This document shows, one piece after another, positions 48,033 through 58,143 of a stretch of 64,000 bases of DNA. The stretch's first letter is position 1. The number at the start of each line of letters is the position of its first letter. The stretch spans positions 186,001 through 250,000 of the forward strand of contig NZ_VLPS01000007.1 of the NCBI RefSeq assembly GCF_007570865.1, read 5' to 3'. The notes below the pieces were generated by a model. That model did not search any database and was not told the DNA's origin. It was given only the letters and a program-made list of their open reading frames with translations. The DNA is from Atlantibacter subterraneus. GTDB lineage: Bacteria; Pseudomonadota; Gammaproteobacteria; Enterobacterales; Enterobacteriaceae. The position numbers were made by a program, and so were the translations under genes.

Positions 48033-49934
48033 ATGGCTATCGAAATCAACGTACCGGACATCGGGGCTGATGAAGTTGAAATCACCGAGATCCTGGTCAA
48101 AGTGGGCGACAAAGTTGAAGCTGAACAGTCGCTGATCACCGTAGAAGGCGACAAAGCCTCTATGGAAGTGCCGTCTCCGCAGGCTGGCGTCGTGAAAGAG
48201 ATCAAAGTCTCTGTCGGCGACAAAACCGAGACCGGCAAACTGATTATGATTTTCGATTCCGCCGACGGTGCAGCTGACGCTGCACCTGCCAAGGCAGAAG
48301 AGAAGAAACAAGAAGCGGCTCCGGCGGCAGCACCTGCTGCAGCGGGCGGCGTGAAAGAAGTTAACGTACCGGATATCGGCAGCGACGAAGTTGAAGTCAC
48401 CGAAATCATGGTCAAAGTTGGCGACAGCGTGACCGCTGAGCAGTCTCTGATCACCGTGGAAGGCGACAAAGCCTCCATGGAAGTCCCTTCTCCGTTCGCG
48501 GGCAAGGTTAAAGAGATCAAAATCAGCACTGGCGACAAAGTCTCCACCGGCTCCCTGATCATGGTATTCGAAGTGGAAGGCGCTGCGCCGGCTGCGGCTG
48601 CAAAACCTGAAGTCAAAGAGCAGGCGGCTTCCGCTCCGGCGGCGGCATCCGGCTCTAAAGAAGTTAATGTACCGGACATCGGCGGTGACGAAGTTGAAGT
48701 GACCGAAGTGATGGTGAAAGTGGGCGATAAAGTGGCCGCTGAACAATCACTGATCACCGTAGAAGGCGACAAAGCCTCTATGGAAGTTCCGGCACCGTTC
48801 GCGGGCACCGTCAAAGAGATCAAAATCAACACCGGCGATAAAGTGTCTACCGGCTCCCTGATCATGATCTTCGAAGTGGAAGGCGCTGCGCCTGCTGCGG
48901 CTCCGGCTGCTCAGCAGGAAGCGGCTGCACCGGCTCCGGCTGCGAAAGCAGAGAAACCGGCCGCTGCACCGGCTAAAGCGGAAGGCAAAACTGAATTCGC
49001 TGAAAACGACGCTTACGTCCACGCTACTCCGCTGATCCGCCGCCTGGCGCGCGAATTTGGCGTTAACCTGGCGAAAGTGAAAGGCACCGGTCGTAAAGGC
49101 CGTATCCTGCGCGAAGACGTTCAGGTCTACGTGAAAGACGCGGTGAAACGCGCTGAATCCGCACCTGCTGCTGCCACTGGCGGCGGTATCCCGGGCATGC
49201 TGCCGTGGCCGAAAGTGGACTTCAGCAAGTTTGGTGAAATTGAAGAAGTGGAACTGGGCCGCATCCAGAAAATCTCTGGTGCTAACCTGAGCCGTAACTG
49301 GGTGATGATCCCGCACGTGACTCACTTCGACAAAACCGATATCACCGATCTGGAAGCGTTCCGTAAACAGCAGAACGCCGAAGCTGAGAAGCGCAAACTG
49401 GACGTGAAATTCACCCCGGTTGTGTTCATCATGAAAGCCGTTGCCGCTGCTCTGGAGCAGATGCCGCGCTTCAACAGCTCTCTGTCCGAAGATGGCCAGA
49501 AGCTGACGCTGAAGAAATACATCAACATCGGTGTTGCGGTAGATACCCCGAATGGTCTGGTTGTTCCGGTCTTTAAAGACGTGAACAAGAAGAGCATTAC
49601 CGAGCTGTCCCGCGAACTGACCGTGATTTCTAAGAAAGCGCGTGATGGCAAGCTGACGGCTGGCGAAATGCAGGGCGGTTGCTTCACCATCTCCAGCATC
49701 GGCGGCCTGGGCACCACCCACTTCGCGCCGATTGTTAACGCGCCGGAAGTGGCTATCCTCGGTGTGTCCAAATCTGCGATGGAACCGGTGTGGAACGGTA
49801 AAGAGTTTACTCCGCGTCTGATGATGCCGATTTCTCTGTCCTTCGACCACCGCGTGATCGACGGTGCTGATGGTGCGCGCTTCATCACCATCATCAACAA
49901 CATGCTGAGCGACATTCGCCGCCTGGTGATGTAA
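48033..49934 (+). CDS. aceF: Dihydrolipoyl acetyltransferase E2 AceF
   Basis: A 633-residue core subunit of the complex. Three N-terminal lipoyl domains carry lipoyl Lys41, Lys146 and Lys247, each in the sequence [10 protein letters not shown], joined by Ala/Pro-rich linkers. A peripheral subunit-binding domain (about 327-365: [20 protein letters not shown]) docks AceE/Lpd; the catalytic domain ends with HRVIDGADG, His about 606 and Asp about 610. The three lipoyl segments are near-identical in DNA over short stretches (around 48140, 48455 and 48758). GAGG lies just before the start. Confidence 0.98.
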   Translation: MAIEINVPDIGADEVEITEILVKVGDKVEAEQSLITVEGDKASMEVPSPQAGVVKEIKVSVGDKTETGKLIMIFDSADGAADAAPAKAEEKKQEAAPAAAPAAAGGVKEVNVPDIGSDEVEVTEIMVKVGDSVTAEQSLITVEGDKASMEVPSPFAGKVKEIKISTGDKVSTGSLIMVFEVEGAAPAAAAKPEVKEQAASAPAAASGSKEVNVPDIGGDEVEVTEVMVKVGDKVAAEQSLITVEGDKASMEVPAPFAGTVKEIKINTGDKVSTGSLIMIFEVEGAAPAAAPAAQQEAAAPAPAAKAEKPAAAPAKAEGKTEFAENDAYVHATPLIRRLAREFGVNLAKVKGTGRKGRILREDVQVYVKDAVKRAESAPAAATGGGIPGMLPWPKVDFSKFGEIEEVELGRIQKISGANLSRNWVMIPHVTHFDKTDITDLEAFRKQQNAEAEKRKLDVKFTPVVFIMKAVAAALEQMPRFNSSLSEDGQKLTLKKYINIGVAVDTPNGLVVPVFKDVNKKSITELSRELTVISKKARDGKLTAGEMQGGCFTISSIGGLGTTHFAPIVNAPEVAILGVSKSAMEPVWNGKEFTPRLMMPISLSFDHRVIDGADGARFITIINNMLSDIRRLVM

Positions 49935-49937
49935 TCG

Positions 49938-49966
49938 AAAAAGCCGGCCTGACGGCCGGCTTTTTT
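49938..49966 (+). terminator. Terminator between aceF and lpd
   Basis: A 10-bp stem AAAGCCGGCC / GGCCGGCTTT with loop TGAC, then six T. It would end the pdhR-aceEF transcript, leaving lpd partly on its own promoter in 49967-50143, where a GTTAACAATTTTGT-containing AT-rich stretch lies. Confidence 0.88.
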
Positions 49967-50143
49967 CTGATAATCTCATGAGGCTTTATGCGGTTATCAG
50001 GATAAAGGACAAATCGTTTGCCGTTTTGTTGTTTCAAAATTGTTAACAATTTTGTAAAATACAGGCGGATAGAACGTCCCGGTGGATGATGGGCGTAACA
50101 ACAATAGCGTCAGACCCGCCGGATATAAATTACAGAGGTCATG

Positions 50144-51568
50144 ATGAGTACTGAAATCAAAACTCAGGTCGTGGTACTTGGGGCAGGCCCGGCAGGTTAT
50201 TCTGCGGCCTTCCGTTGCGCTGATTTAGGTCTGGAGACCGTCATCGTAGAACGTTACAACACCCTGGGCGGTGTTTGTCTGAACGTCGGCTGTATCCCTT
50301 CTAAAGCGCTGCTGCACGTCGCTAAAGTTATCGAAGAAGCCAAAGCGCTGGCTGAGCACGGCATCGTCTTCGGCGAGCCGAAAACCGATATCGACAAGAT
50401 TCGTACCTGGAAAGAAAAAGTCATCAATCAGCTGACCGGTGGTCTGGCTGGCATGGCGAAAGGCCGCAAAGTGAAAGTGGTCAACGGTCTGGGTAAATTT
50501 ACCGGGGCCAACACCCTGGAAGTGGAAGGCGAAAACGGCAAAACCGTGATCAACTTCGACAACGCGATCATCGCGGCGGGTTCCCGTCCGATCGAACTAC
50601 CGTTTATTCCGCACGAAGATCCGCGCGTGTGGGACTCCACCGATGCGCTGGAACTGAAAACCGTACCAAAACGCCTGCTTGTGATGGGTGGCGGTATTAT
50701 CGGCCTGGAAATGGGTACTGTGTACCACGCGCTGGGTTCAGAGATCGACGTGGTTGAAATGTTCGACCAGGTTATCCCGGCTGCCGATAAAGACATCGTT
50801 AAAGTCTTCACCAAGCGCATCAGCAAGAAATTCAACCTGATGCTGGAAACCAAAGTAACTGCCGTTGAAGCCAAAGAAGACGGTATTTACGTTTCCATGG
50901 AAGGCAAAAAAGCGCCTGCCGAAGCACAGCGTTACGATGCCGTGCTGGTGGCTATCGGCCGTGTGCCGAACGGTAAAAACCTCGACGCCGGTAAAGCGGG
51001 CGTGGAAGTGGACGACCGTGGCTTCATCCGCGTTGACAAGCAGCTACGCACCAACGTGCCGCACATCTTCGCTATCGGCGATATCGTCGGTCAGCCGATG
51101 CTGGCACACAAAGGCGTGCATGAAGGCCACGTTGCCGCTGAAGTTATCGCTGGTAAGAAACACTATTTCGATCCGAAAGTGATCCCGTCAATCGCCTACA
51201 CTGAGCCAGAAGTGGCATGGGTGGGCCTGACTGAGAAAGAAGCGAAAGAGAAAGGCATCAGCTATGAAACCGCCACCTTCCCGTGGGCTGCTTCTGGCCG
51301 TGCTATCGCTTCTGACTGCGCAGACGGTATGACCAAACTGATTTTCGACAAAGAAACTCACCGCGTAATCGGTGGTGCGATTGTCGGTACCAACGGCGGC
51401 GAGCTGCTGGGTGAAATCGGTCTGGCGATCGAAATGGGCTGTGACGCTGAAGACATCGCGCTGACCATCCACGCTCACCCGACTCTGCACGAGTCTGTTG
51501 GCCTGGCGGCAGAAGTGTTCGAAGGCAGCATCACCGACCTGCCGAACCCGAAAGCGAAGAAGAAGTAA
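50144..51568 (+). CDS. lpd: Dihydrolipoamide dehydrogenase Lpd
   Basis: A 474-residue flavoprotein that reoxidises dihydrolipoamide in pyruvate and 2-oxoglutarate dehydrogenases and the glycine cleavage system. FAD motif GAGPAGYSAAFR (residue 12), redox disulfide GGVCLNVGCIPSK, NAD motif GGGIIGLEMG, and C-terminal catalytic HAHPTLHE are all present. Two adjacent ATGs could start it; the second (50144) matches E. coli. The upstream terminator and 200-bp gap indicate an own promoter. Confidence 0.98.
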   Translation: MSTEIKTQVVVLGAGPAGYSAAFRCADLGLETVIVERYNTLGGVCLNVGCIPSKALLHVAKVIEEAKALAEHGIVFGEPKTDIDKIRTWKEKVINQLTGGLAGMAKGRKVKVVNGLGKFTGANTLEVEGENGKTVINFDNAIIAAGSRPIELPFIPHEDPRVWDSTDALELKTVPKRLLVMGGGIIGLEMGTVYHALGSEIDVVEMFDQVIPAADKDIVKVFTKRISKKFNLMLETKVTAVEAKEDGIYVSMEGKKAPAEAQRYDAVLVAIGRVPNGKNLDAGKAGVEVDDRGFIRVDKQLRTNVPHIFAIGDIVGQPMLAHKGVHEGHVAAEVIAGKKHYFDPKVIPSIAYTEPEVAWVGLTEKEAKEKGISYETATFPWAASGRAIASDCADGMTKLIFDKETHRVIGGAIVGTNGGELLGEIGLAIEMGCDAEDIALTIHAHPTLHESVGLAAEVFEGSITDLPNPKAKKK

Positions 51569-51585
51569 TCCTTCGTTTCAAATGA

Positions 51586-51614
51586 TAAAAAGCGGCTGAA
51601 TAGCCGCTTTTTTT
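51586..51614 (+). terminator. Terminator after lpd
   Basis: Stem AAAGCGGCT / AGCCGCTTT with loop GAAT and a following T-run. A nearly identical hairpin occurs at 52060-52094. Confidence 0.9.
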
Positions 51615-51768
51615 ACGCCCGCCGTATGTCGTATTCGCGACTGCATCACCCGCAGAAAAATGTTACCTGAAGAATATTTCCATACATCTTGTTGCCCTTT
51701 GCTAAATAATAACTGATTAAATTAATAGCGAACTAATTAATAATCAGCTAACTAATTAGAGGTGACAA

Positions 51769-52053
51769 ATGAAAACGCTTTTGATTACCACAGCCTTCGC
51801 TGCGACGTTATTTTCCGGCCTGACGCTTGCCGCCGATCAGCAGATCCCCTGGGCTGATAACAGCGGTGGAACCGAGTCGAATCATATCGCCGCCATGGGC
51901 GAAGATTTAAATGCCCAGCACCAGCAAATCACTAAAACGCATGAAGGCGTCTGGGCCACCGGTTCCGGCAGCATTCGCGCCGATGAAGCCGATCTTTCCA
52001 CTACCAAACCACCGGTAGTTGGGCATCCTGAACTGATGCCGCATCAGGGATAA
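51769..52053 (+). CDS. Small periplasmic hypothetical protein
   Basis: A 94-residue protein with a clear signal peptide (LLITTAFAATLFSGLTLAA, cleavage near residue 22). The mature 72 residues are hydrophilic, Cys-free, and rich in His, Glu and Gly (NHIAAMGEDLNAQHQQITK, VGHPELMPHQG). GAGGTGAC precedes the ATG, and an AT-rich promoter-like zone (51700-51760) lies upstream. I do not recognise the family. It is a single-gene unit bounded by two near-identical terminators between lpd and the DUF2950 gene. Confidence 0.75.
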   Translation: MKTLLITTAFAATLFSGLTLAADQQIPWADNSGGTESNHIAAMGEDLNAQHQQITKTHEGVWATGSGSIRADEADLSTTKPPVVGHPELMPHQG

Positions 52054-52059
52054 TTTTTT

Positions 52060-52094
52060 TGATGATAAAAAAGCGGCTGAATAGCCGCTTTTTC
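52060..52094. terminator. Terminator between the small gene and the DUF2950 gene
   Basis: Stem AAAGCGGCT / AGCCGCTTT with loop GAAT between convergent genes; the stem, loop and flanks repeat those of the lpd terminator. Confidence 0.88.
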
Positions 52095-52097
52095 TGT

Positions 52098-52946
52098 TTA
52101 AAGGTTAACTGCTTGCCATTCGCTACCGGGGTCGAAACGCGTAATCGCTCTGGCTTTTTCATCGGTTTGAGGACCAAAATCCCTCTGCCAGATCCCATCC
52201 TGCTGGTTAATCATAAAGGTGGTGATGCCGGTTTTCCCATACTCAACCGGCCAGGCGATAAGCGCGAATCCGCCGACCATTTTCCCGTCCTGCAAGTAAT
52301 TTTTCTCACCTTCCTCTGCGCTTTTACCCTGGGCGGTAATGATACGGAAATGGTATCCGTGATAGCCCATACCGGGCTGCACCGGACTGAATGATGGCCC
52401 TAACGGGCTGGGTGCTTCGCCTGGCTGCACGGGCCAGTACAACCCATCTTTTTTGCCTTCGCTGCTGACAAATTTTTGCGCATATTCCTGATTCATTTGG
52501 TAAAAGCTATGCTGAGCATCCACATAAGCATGCATCGCCTGGATCGCGGAGAGTTCGTTGCGGCCAATCGCCCGGGTCAGGATTTCATCCGCCGCGCTTT
52601 TCATATCGAACCGCCAGCCGTTTTCGGCTTTCACGATGGGCAGCGGCAGTTGCCAGCTCTCGTTGCCTACGTTGAGATGCGCGACGTTATCTTTTTGCAC
52701 GATACGATGGCTGACTTTCCAGTCGCGGTTAAATCGTTCAACGGCCTGCGGATCGACGCCTTCAGGCGGTAAAAATTCTCGCCAGTCATTGCCCAGCAGA
52801 TTGGTAAGTTCGGCATCATCCTGTTGAGTTATCGCAACGGCAAACGCGTTCGCCGCTTCTTCCGGCGTGTTGAAATACTGCTGGGCCTGGGCCAGAACAG
52901 GCAGTAAAAGCAGGGGAAGGGCGCGTAGAGTTATTCGGTTTTTCAT
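52098..52946 (-). CDS. DUF2950 periplasmic protein
   Basis: A 282-residue protein with signal peptide (LPLLLLPVLAQA). The mature part opens with QQYFNTPEEAANAFAVAI and has GRNELSAIQAMHAYVDAQ and PVQPGMGYHGYHFRI, typical of DUF2950. Function unknown. It starts 12 bases after the DUF3300 gene on the same strand; these two families commonly occur together, implying joint function in the envelope. Confidence 0.88.
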   Translation of the reverse strand: MKNRITLRALPLLLLPVLAQAQQYFNTPEEAANAFAVAITQQDDAELTNLLGNDWREFLPPEGVDPQAVERFNRDWKVSHRIVQKDNVAHLNVGNESWQLPLPIVKAENGWRFDMKSAADEILTRAIGRNELSAIQAMHAYVDAQHSFYQMNQEYAQKFVSSEGKKDGLYWPVQPGEAPSPLGPSFSPVQPGMGYHGYHFRIITAQGKSAEEGEKNYLQDGKMVGGFALIAWPVEYGKTGITTFMINQQDGIWQRDFGPQTDEKARAITRFDPGSEWQAVNL

Positions 52947-52958
52947 ATTCGTTCCTGC

Positions 52959-54593
52959 TTACTGGCGATGAAATTCACGATGGCGCGGGACATTTTCCCG
53001 GGCCTGAGAAAGACGCTCCCGATCCGCTGCTGCATGCTGGCGGCTTTGTAGCCCGCGCTGCTGCTGCGCCTGCCACGAGGGCGAACGGCTGTCGTTGCCG
53101 CTAAAGGCGTTGGCGTTTAACGTTTCGCGCCGCTGTTGTCGCTGCTCCGGGGTAATGGTCGCTCGATGTTGTTGCACCGCTTCCCGGCGCTGCTGTTGCT
53201 GAGCGGTGGGATGCTGCATCTCATTTTTCGCCGCGTCCCGGCGTTGCTGCTGCTGCGCGGTAGGGTTTTTAAGATGCTGTTTCGCCGCTTCACGGCGCTC
53301 GCTGTTATCTGCGCTGTCGTAGCCGCGATAGTTATTGCGCTGGGCTATCTGGTTAAGCTGTTTTGATGCGGCCTGGCGCTGGGCGTCACGCGTTGCGGGC
53401 TGGGATGCGTTGAGCTTGTGCCCCGTGGATTGCTGAAGCTGCTGCATCGCCGCCTGGCGCTGCCCATCCCGTGAAACCGCAGCGTTTTGCGTGGCGCTTA
53501 AGCCGCCCGCTACGTTGGTTTGATGGAAGCGCGCGGCCACGGCGTCGTTCCTGTACGGCACGTTATCGCGATAGGCAGGATTATGGGTCCAGACCCGATC
53601 GCCGCCGGTGAGGTGTTCCCCGGATATCCGGTTGTAGTTATCCACGTTGATATTGATGTTATTGCCGTTGCGGTAATAGCCGTCGCCATGATCGTGATGA
53701 TAGTCATCGTCATGATCGTGATGGTGGTGATCGTCATCGTCATCCCAGTCGATATTGCTGAACAGCGCATAGGTGGTCGCCACGCCGAGGCTGTAGCCAA
53801 AGCCCTTCACAAAGCTTTCAGTAAACTGCTGCCCGGGAGGGGGCGGTAAATAGACTGGCGGATAGCTGGCGTTGGGCCATGTGCCGTACACGGTGCTCGG
53901 GTTGTAGGTCGGGACATAAACCACCTGCGGATCGGCGGGCTCGATTTTAATGATCGTCTCGGCAGGCGCGCTGGTTACCACGGTGGTTTTCCCAGCACCT
54001 GAATTTTGTGGCGCGGGTGCGGCAACAGAGGTTTTAGGCGTTTGCGTCACCGTCTGCTGCTGGTTTGACTTCAGCGCGCCGGTTTGCTGCGCCAGTGCGC
54101 GGAGCTTTTGCACGGCATTCATCACGTCCTGAGGCTGGGCCAGAAAGGCATTGCCTAAGTCTTCTACCCATTGCGGGTTCTCACCCATCAACGCCATTAA
54201 CTGCGGGAACGCCACCAGCGATTTTACGCTGGGGTCCCAGGGCTGGCTCGCCACTGCCTGAATCGCCTGATCCCCCTGAAGCGAGGGATTATCCCGCGAC
54301 CATTGTACCGCCTGTACGACGTTGGCCGGATAGGTTGACGCCATCAGCACCTGCGATAACAGCGCATCCGGATACAGCGCCACGGGCGCGACCCACTGAT
54401 CGATTTGCGCGGTGGTATAGGCGGCGGCAACCGGCGCGGCGGGTGCCGGCTGCGCCTGAACAGGCGCGGGTTGGGATGACGGGGGGCTCGTGACGGGCGG
54501 CGTCTGGCTTTTAACATATAGCACGCCAGAGGCGGCTAATAGCCCGGCGCTGCACAATAGTGCAAGCAGGTGTGGCTTAAAGGGCAATTTCAT
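52959..54593 (-). CDS. yacH: DUF3300 protein YacH, Asp/His-rich
   Basis: A 544-residue protein with an N-terminal hydrophobic segment (HLLALLCSAGLLAASGVLYV), probably an uncleaved anchor or signal. The DUF3300 domain (about 60-270) contains WVAPVALYPDALLSQVLMAS and VVYVPTYNPSTVYG. Then comes a strongly metal-binding-like stretch of Asp and His (IDWDDDDDHHHHDHDDDYHH), and a C-terminal coiled, Gln/Arg-rich region with repeats of about 20 residues (PTAQQQQRRDAAK, PTAQQQQRREAVQ). In E. coli yacH also lies between lpd and acnB. Function unknown; a metal or stress role is only a guess. Confidence 0.9.
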   Translation of the reverse strand: MKLPFKPHLLALLCSAGLLAASGVLYVKSQTPPVTSPPSSQPAPVQAQPAPAAPVAAAYTTAQIDQWVAPVALYPDALLSQVLMASTYPANVVQAVQWSRDNPSLQGDQAIQAVASQPWDPSVKSLVAFPQLMALMGENPQWVEDLGNAFLAQPQDVMNAVQKLRALAQQTGALKSNQQQTVTQTPKTSVAAPAPQNSGAGKTTVVTSAPAETIIKIEPADPQVVYVPTYNPSTVYGTWPNASYPPVYLPPPPGQQFTESFVKGFGYSLGVATTYALFSNIDWDDDDDHHHHDHDDDYHHDHGDGYYRNGNNININVDNYNRISGEHLTGGDRVWTHNPAYRDNVPYRNDAVAARFHQTNVAGGLSATQNAAVSRDGQRQAAMQQLQQSTGHKLNASQPATRDAQRQAASKQLNQIAQRNNYRGYDSADNSERREAAKQHLKNPTAQQQQRRDAAKNEMQHPTAQQQQRREAVQQHRATITPEQRQQRRETLNANAFSGNDSRSPSWQAQQQRGLQSRQHAAADRERLSQARENVPRHREFHRQ

Positions 54594-54795
54594 AGATGAC
54601 TCCGACGAAGGCCAGCCGTAAGGCGTTTAGGTTGCCGCGAGTATATTCACCCGTACTTTGCTTTTTTGACTTAAATGGTGAACCGGGCCATTAAGTCCGG
54701 ATAAAGAGTGTGAGCATTTATTACACAAATTATAAGCGATGATGGATTTGCTGCTGCGCTGTTATTGAAAGGCCGCTCTGACGAGCGGCCAGTAG

Positions 54796-54915
54796 CTAAT
54801 TGCCGAGGTTGACGACAAACAGCACCGAGATGTCGGAAATATTCCAGCCGCCATGCAGTGCCGTCAGCAGTAAACCTGTCACAATGATTAATGCATATAG
54901 CTGTCGCATCTCCAT
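54796..54915 (-). CDS. Small membrane protein candidate, 39 residues
   Basis: The minus strand encodes a 39-residue peptide starting MEMRQLYALIIVTGLLLTAL, a single hydrophobic helix with a short polar tail. AAGGAA lies before the start, and a GC-rich hairpin (stem GGCCGCTC / GAGCGGCC, 54771-54790) follows the stop. This arrangement looks like a real small gene. I do not recognise the family. Confidence 0.5.
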   Translation of the reverse strand: MEMRQLYALIIVTGLLLTALHGGWNISDISVLFVVNLGN

Positions 54916-55187
54916 TGCGTACGTTTCCTTATTCAGGACTACGCTGATTCCTCTTCACCGGGAAAGGCAGAACCTGGCAAATGAGGATTTGCCAGGTAGA
55001 TAATGGAACTGCTCCCGGACCCGGTGACTGGTTGCTACGCCAGCGAAGCAGGCCGATGCGGACATTACCTGATGATTACTTTTTAAAACAGGTGGGTAGG
55101 AGTAATTTCATCGGCTTTCATTCGAATCTGGATAACGTTACGCAAAAAACATTTTTCCGCTTGCGTTCAGTTTCTGAGCGGAGCAAA

Positions 55188-55283
55188 ATGCACAGCGTGA
55201 GGGTTTGCCACAAATCAATACCGCCGGACCGGTGCTTGCTACCACCGCATGGCACAAACTAACCGCTGAAAAGCGGTTTTTTT
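55188..55283 (+). ncRNA. Candidate short transcript with 24-codon frame and intrinsic terminator
   Basis: An intrinsic terminator (stem AACCGCT / AGCGGTT, loop GAAA, T-run) at 55261-55283 belongs to no visible gene. A 24-codon frame from ATG 55188, with GGAG before it, stops exactly at the base of the stem. This could be a small RNA, a small protein gene (MHSVRVCHKS...) or a leader for acnB, which starts 214 bases later. Confidence 0.35.
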
Positions 55284-55496
55284 GTATCCGAAAAACGCCG
55301 TTTTCTTGCGCTACACCATGCTTAACGATTCAGCCAATCTTTTTATGTTACTTTTTTGTAAACGGATTAACACCCCCTCGAAATCCTGCTATGCTGCCCG
55401 ACGCGGTATCGGGCATTTACCCTACAAACTGCTGTCTCACAGGAGCGTGAAGAGAATCGCCTGCCGCATATGACAATGAGAGCGAGGAGAACCGTC

Positions 55497-58094
55497 GTGC
55501 TAGAAGAATACCGTAAGCACGTAGCAGAACGTGCAGCCGTTGGGATTGTTCCAAAACCCTTAGATGCAACCCAAATGGCCGCGCTCGTCGAGCTGCTGAA
55601 GAATCCGCCCGCGGGCGAAGAAGAATTCCTGTTAGATCTGCTGACCAATCGTGTACCGCCGGGCGTTGATGAAGCCGCCTATGTTAAAGCCGGATTCCTC
55701 GCTGCAATTGCCAAAGGCGAAGCAACCTCCCCGCTGGTCACCCCTGAAAAAGCCATCGAACTGTTAGGCACCATGCAGGGTGGTTACAACATCCATCCGC
55801 TGGTGGACGCGCTGGAAAACGACAAACTCGCGCCGATTGCTGCGAAAGCGCTGTCCCATACTCTGCTGATGTTCGATAACTTCTACGATGTGGAAGAAAA
55901 AGCCAAAGCGGGCAATAGCTATGCGAAGCAGGTGATGCAGTCCTGGGCGGACGCCGAATGGTTCCTGTCGCGCCCGACGCTGGATGAAAAAATTACCGTT
56001 ACCGTCTTTAAAGTGACCGGTGAAACCAACACCGATGACCTGTCTCCGGCACCGGATGCCTGGTCGCGCCCGGATATCCCGCTGCACGCCCTGGCGATGC
56101 TGAAAAACGCCCGTGAAGGCATTGAGCCGGATCAGCCTGGCGCAGTTGGCCCGATCAAGCAGATCGAAGCCCTGCAACAAAAAGGCTACCCGCTGGCCTA
56201 TGTGGGCGACGTGGTCGGTACCGGTTCTTCCCGTAAATCCGCCACCAACTCGGTGCTGTGGTTTATGGGCGACGATATCCCGAACGTGCCGAACAAGCGC
56301 GGCGGCGGCCTGGTGCTGGGCGGCAAAATCGCGCCAATCTTCTTTAACACCATGGAAGATGCGGGCGCGCTGCCTATCGAGGTTGATGTCAATAACCTGA
56401 ACATGGGTGACGTGATCGACGTTTATCCGTTCAAAGGTGAGGTCCGCAACCATGAAACGGGCGAGCTGCTGGCAAACTTTGAGCTGAAAACCGATGTTCT
56501 TGTCGATGAAGTACGCGCCGGTGGCCGTATTCCACTGATCATCGGCCGTGGCCTGACCACCAAAGCGCGTGAAGCGCTGGGCCTGCCGCACAGCGACGTA
56601 TTCCGTCAGGCCAAAGACGTAGCGGAAAGCAACCGCGGCTATTCTCTGGCGCAGAAAATGGTGGGCCGCGCCTGCGGCGTCGCTGGCATCCGTCCGGGCG
56701 CTTACTGCGAGCCGAAAATGACCTCCGTAGGCTCTCAGGACACCACCGGCCCAATGACCCGTGATGAACTGAAAGACCTGGCGTGCCTGGGCTTCTCTGC
56801 GGATCTGGTGATGCAGTCCTTCTGCCACACCGCTGCGTATCCGAAGCCGGTTGACGTCACTACGCACCACACCCTGCCGGACTTCATTATGAACCGTGGC
56901 GGCGTGTCGCTGCGTCCGGGCGATGGCGTGATCCACTCCTGGCTGAACCGCATGCTGCTGCCGGACACCGTTGGCACCGGCGGTGACTCCCATACCCGTT
57001 TCCCGATTGGGATTTCCTTCCCGGCGGGCTCAGGTCTGGTGGCGTTTGCCGCCGCGACCGGCGTAATGCCGCTGGATATGCCGGAATCGGTGCTGGTGCG
57101 CTTTAAAGGCAAAATGCAGCCGGGCATCACCCTGCGCGATCTGGTTCACGCTATCCCGCTGTATGCCATCAAACAGGGTCTGCTGACCGTTGAGAAGAAA
57201 GGTAAGAAAAACATCTTCTCTGGCCGCATTCTGGAAATCGAAGGTCTGCCGGATCTGAAAGTGGAGCAGGCGTTCGAGCTGACCGACGCCTCCGCCGAGC
57301 GTTCTGCGGCAGGCTGCACCATCAAACTGAACCGCGAGCCGATCGAAGAGTACCTGCAGTCCAACATCGTGCTGCTGAAGTGGATGATTGCGGAAGGCTA
57401 CGGCGACCGTCGTACGCTGGAGCGTCGTATTCAGGGCATGGAGAAGTGGCTGGCGGATCCGCAACTGATGGAAGCCGATGCCGATGCGGAATACGCTGCG
57501 GTGATCGAAATCGATCTGGCGGATATCAAAGAGCCGATCCTGTGCGCGCCGAACGATCCGGACGATGCGCGTCTGCTCTCTGACGTACAGGGCGACAAGA
57601 TCGACGAAGTGTTTATCGGTTCCTGCATGACCAACATCGGTCACTTCCGCGCGGCGGGTAAACTGCTGGATACCCATAAAGGCCAGCTGCCGACCCGTCT
57701 GTGGGTTGCGCCGCCGACCCGTATGGATGCCGCACAGCTAACCGAAGAGGGCTACTACAGCGTATTCGGTAAGAGCGGGGCACGTATTGAGATCCCGGGC
57801 TGTTCACTGTGCATGGGTAACCAGGCGCGCGTGGCGGACGGTGCGACCGTGGTGTCGACCTCTACCCGTAACTTCCCGAACCGTTTAGGCACCGGCGCGA
57901 ACGTCTACCTGGCGTCTGCGGAACTGGCTGCCGTGGCGGCGCTGATCGGCAAACTGCCGACGCCGGAAGAGTATCAGACGTTTGTTTCCCAGGTGGATAA
58001 AACCGCCGCGGATACCTATCGCTATCTGAACTTCGACCAGCTTTCCCAGTACACCGAGAAAGCGGATGGGGTAATTTTCCAGACGGCGGTCTGA
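55497..58094 (+). CDS. acnB: Aconitate hydratase B
   Basis: An 865-residue [4Fe-4S] enzyme of the TCA cycle, isomerising citrate and isocitrate; the apo form binds mRNA. The HEAT-like N-domain starts [14 protein letters not shown] (translated from a GTG). Cluster ligands are Cys in [10 protein letters not shown] (about 710) and the pair in CSLCMGNQ (about 769 and 772). The GTG start is preceded by AGGAG and gives the E. coli length; an ATG 27 bases earlier in frame is not conserved. Confidence 0.97.
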   Translation: MLEEYRKHVAERAAVGIVPKPLDATQMAALVELLKNPPAGEEEFLLDLLTNRVPPGVDEAAYVKAGFLAAIAKGEATSPLVTPEKAIELLGTMQGGYNIHPLVDALENDKLAPIAAKALSHTLLMFDNFYDVEEKAKAGNSYAKQVMQSWADAEWFLSRPTLDEKITVTVFKVTGETNTDDLSPAPDAWSRPDIPLHALAMLKNAREGIEPDQPGAVGPIKQIEALQQKGYPLAYVGDVVGTGSSRKSATNSVLWFMGDDIPNVPNKRGGGLVLGGKIAPIFFNTMEDAGALPIEVDVNNLNMGDVIDVYPFKGEVRNHETGELLANFELKTDVLVDEVRAGGRIPLIIGRGLTTKAREALGLPHSDVFRQAKDVAESNRGYSLAQKMVGRACGVAGIRPGAYCEPKMTSVGSQDTTGPMTRDELKDLACLGFSADLVMQSFCHTAAYPKPVDVTTHHTLPDFIMNRGGVSLRPGDGVIHSWLNRMLLPDTVGTGGDSHTRFPIGISFPAGSGLVAFAAATGVMPLDMPESVLVRFKGKMQPGITLRDLVHAIPLYAIKQGLLTVEKKGKKNIFSGRILEIEGLPDLKVEQAFELTDASAERSAAGCTIKLNREPIEEYLQSNIVLLKWMIAEGYGDRRTLERRIQGMEKWLADPQLMEADADAEYAAVIEIDLADIKEPILCAPNDPDDARLLSDVQGDKIDEVFIGSCMTNIGHFRAAGKLLDTHKGQLPTRLWVAPPTRMDAAQLTEEGYYSVFGKSGARIEIPGCSLCMGNQARVADGATVVSTSTRNFPNRLGTGANVYLASAELAAVAALIGKLPTPEEYQTFVSQVDKTAADTYRYLNFDQLSQYTEKADGVIFQTAV

Positions 58095-58105
58095 TACCTC
58101 GCATA

Positions 58106-58137
58106 ACGAAAAGGGAAGCCTCAGCGCTTCCCTTTTT
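58106..58137. terminator. Terminator between acnB and the hypothetical gene
   Basis: Stem GGGAAGC / GCTTCCC, extended by A and T residues, with a T-run; between convergent genes. Confidence 0.85.
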
Positions 58138-58143
58138 TATGCC

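Larger units (their letters stand above)
54594..55496. other. yacH-acnB intergenic region
   Basis: About 900 bp. It holds a small membrane-protein frame (54796-54915, minus) followed by a hairpin at 54771-54790, a possible short transcript ending at the terminator 55261-55283, and the acnB promoter/leader (55290-55496). I see no other gene. Confidence 0.6.

Noticed and set aside
48747-49979. Long antisense frame over aceF
   Set aside because: Phe/Arg/His-rich low-complexity product mirrored from the Ala/Lys/Glu-rich aceF linkers; not a plausible protein.
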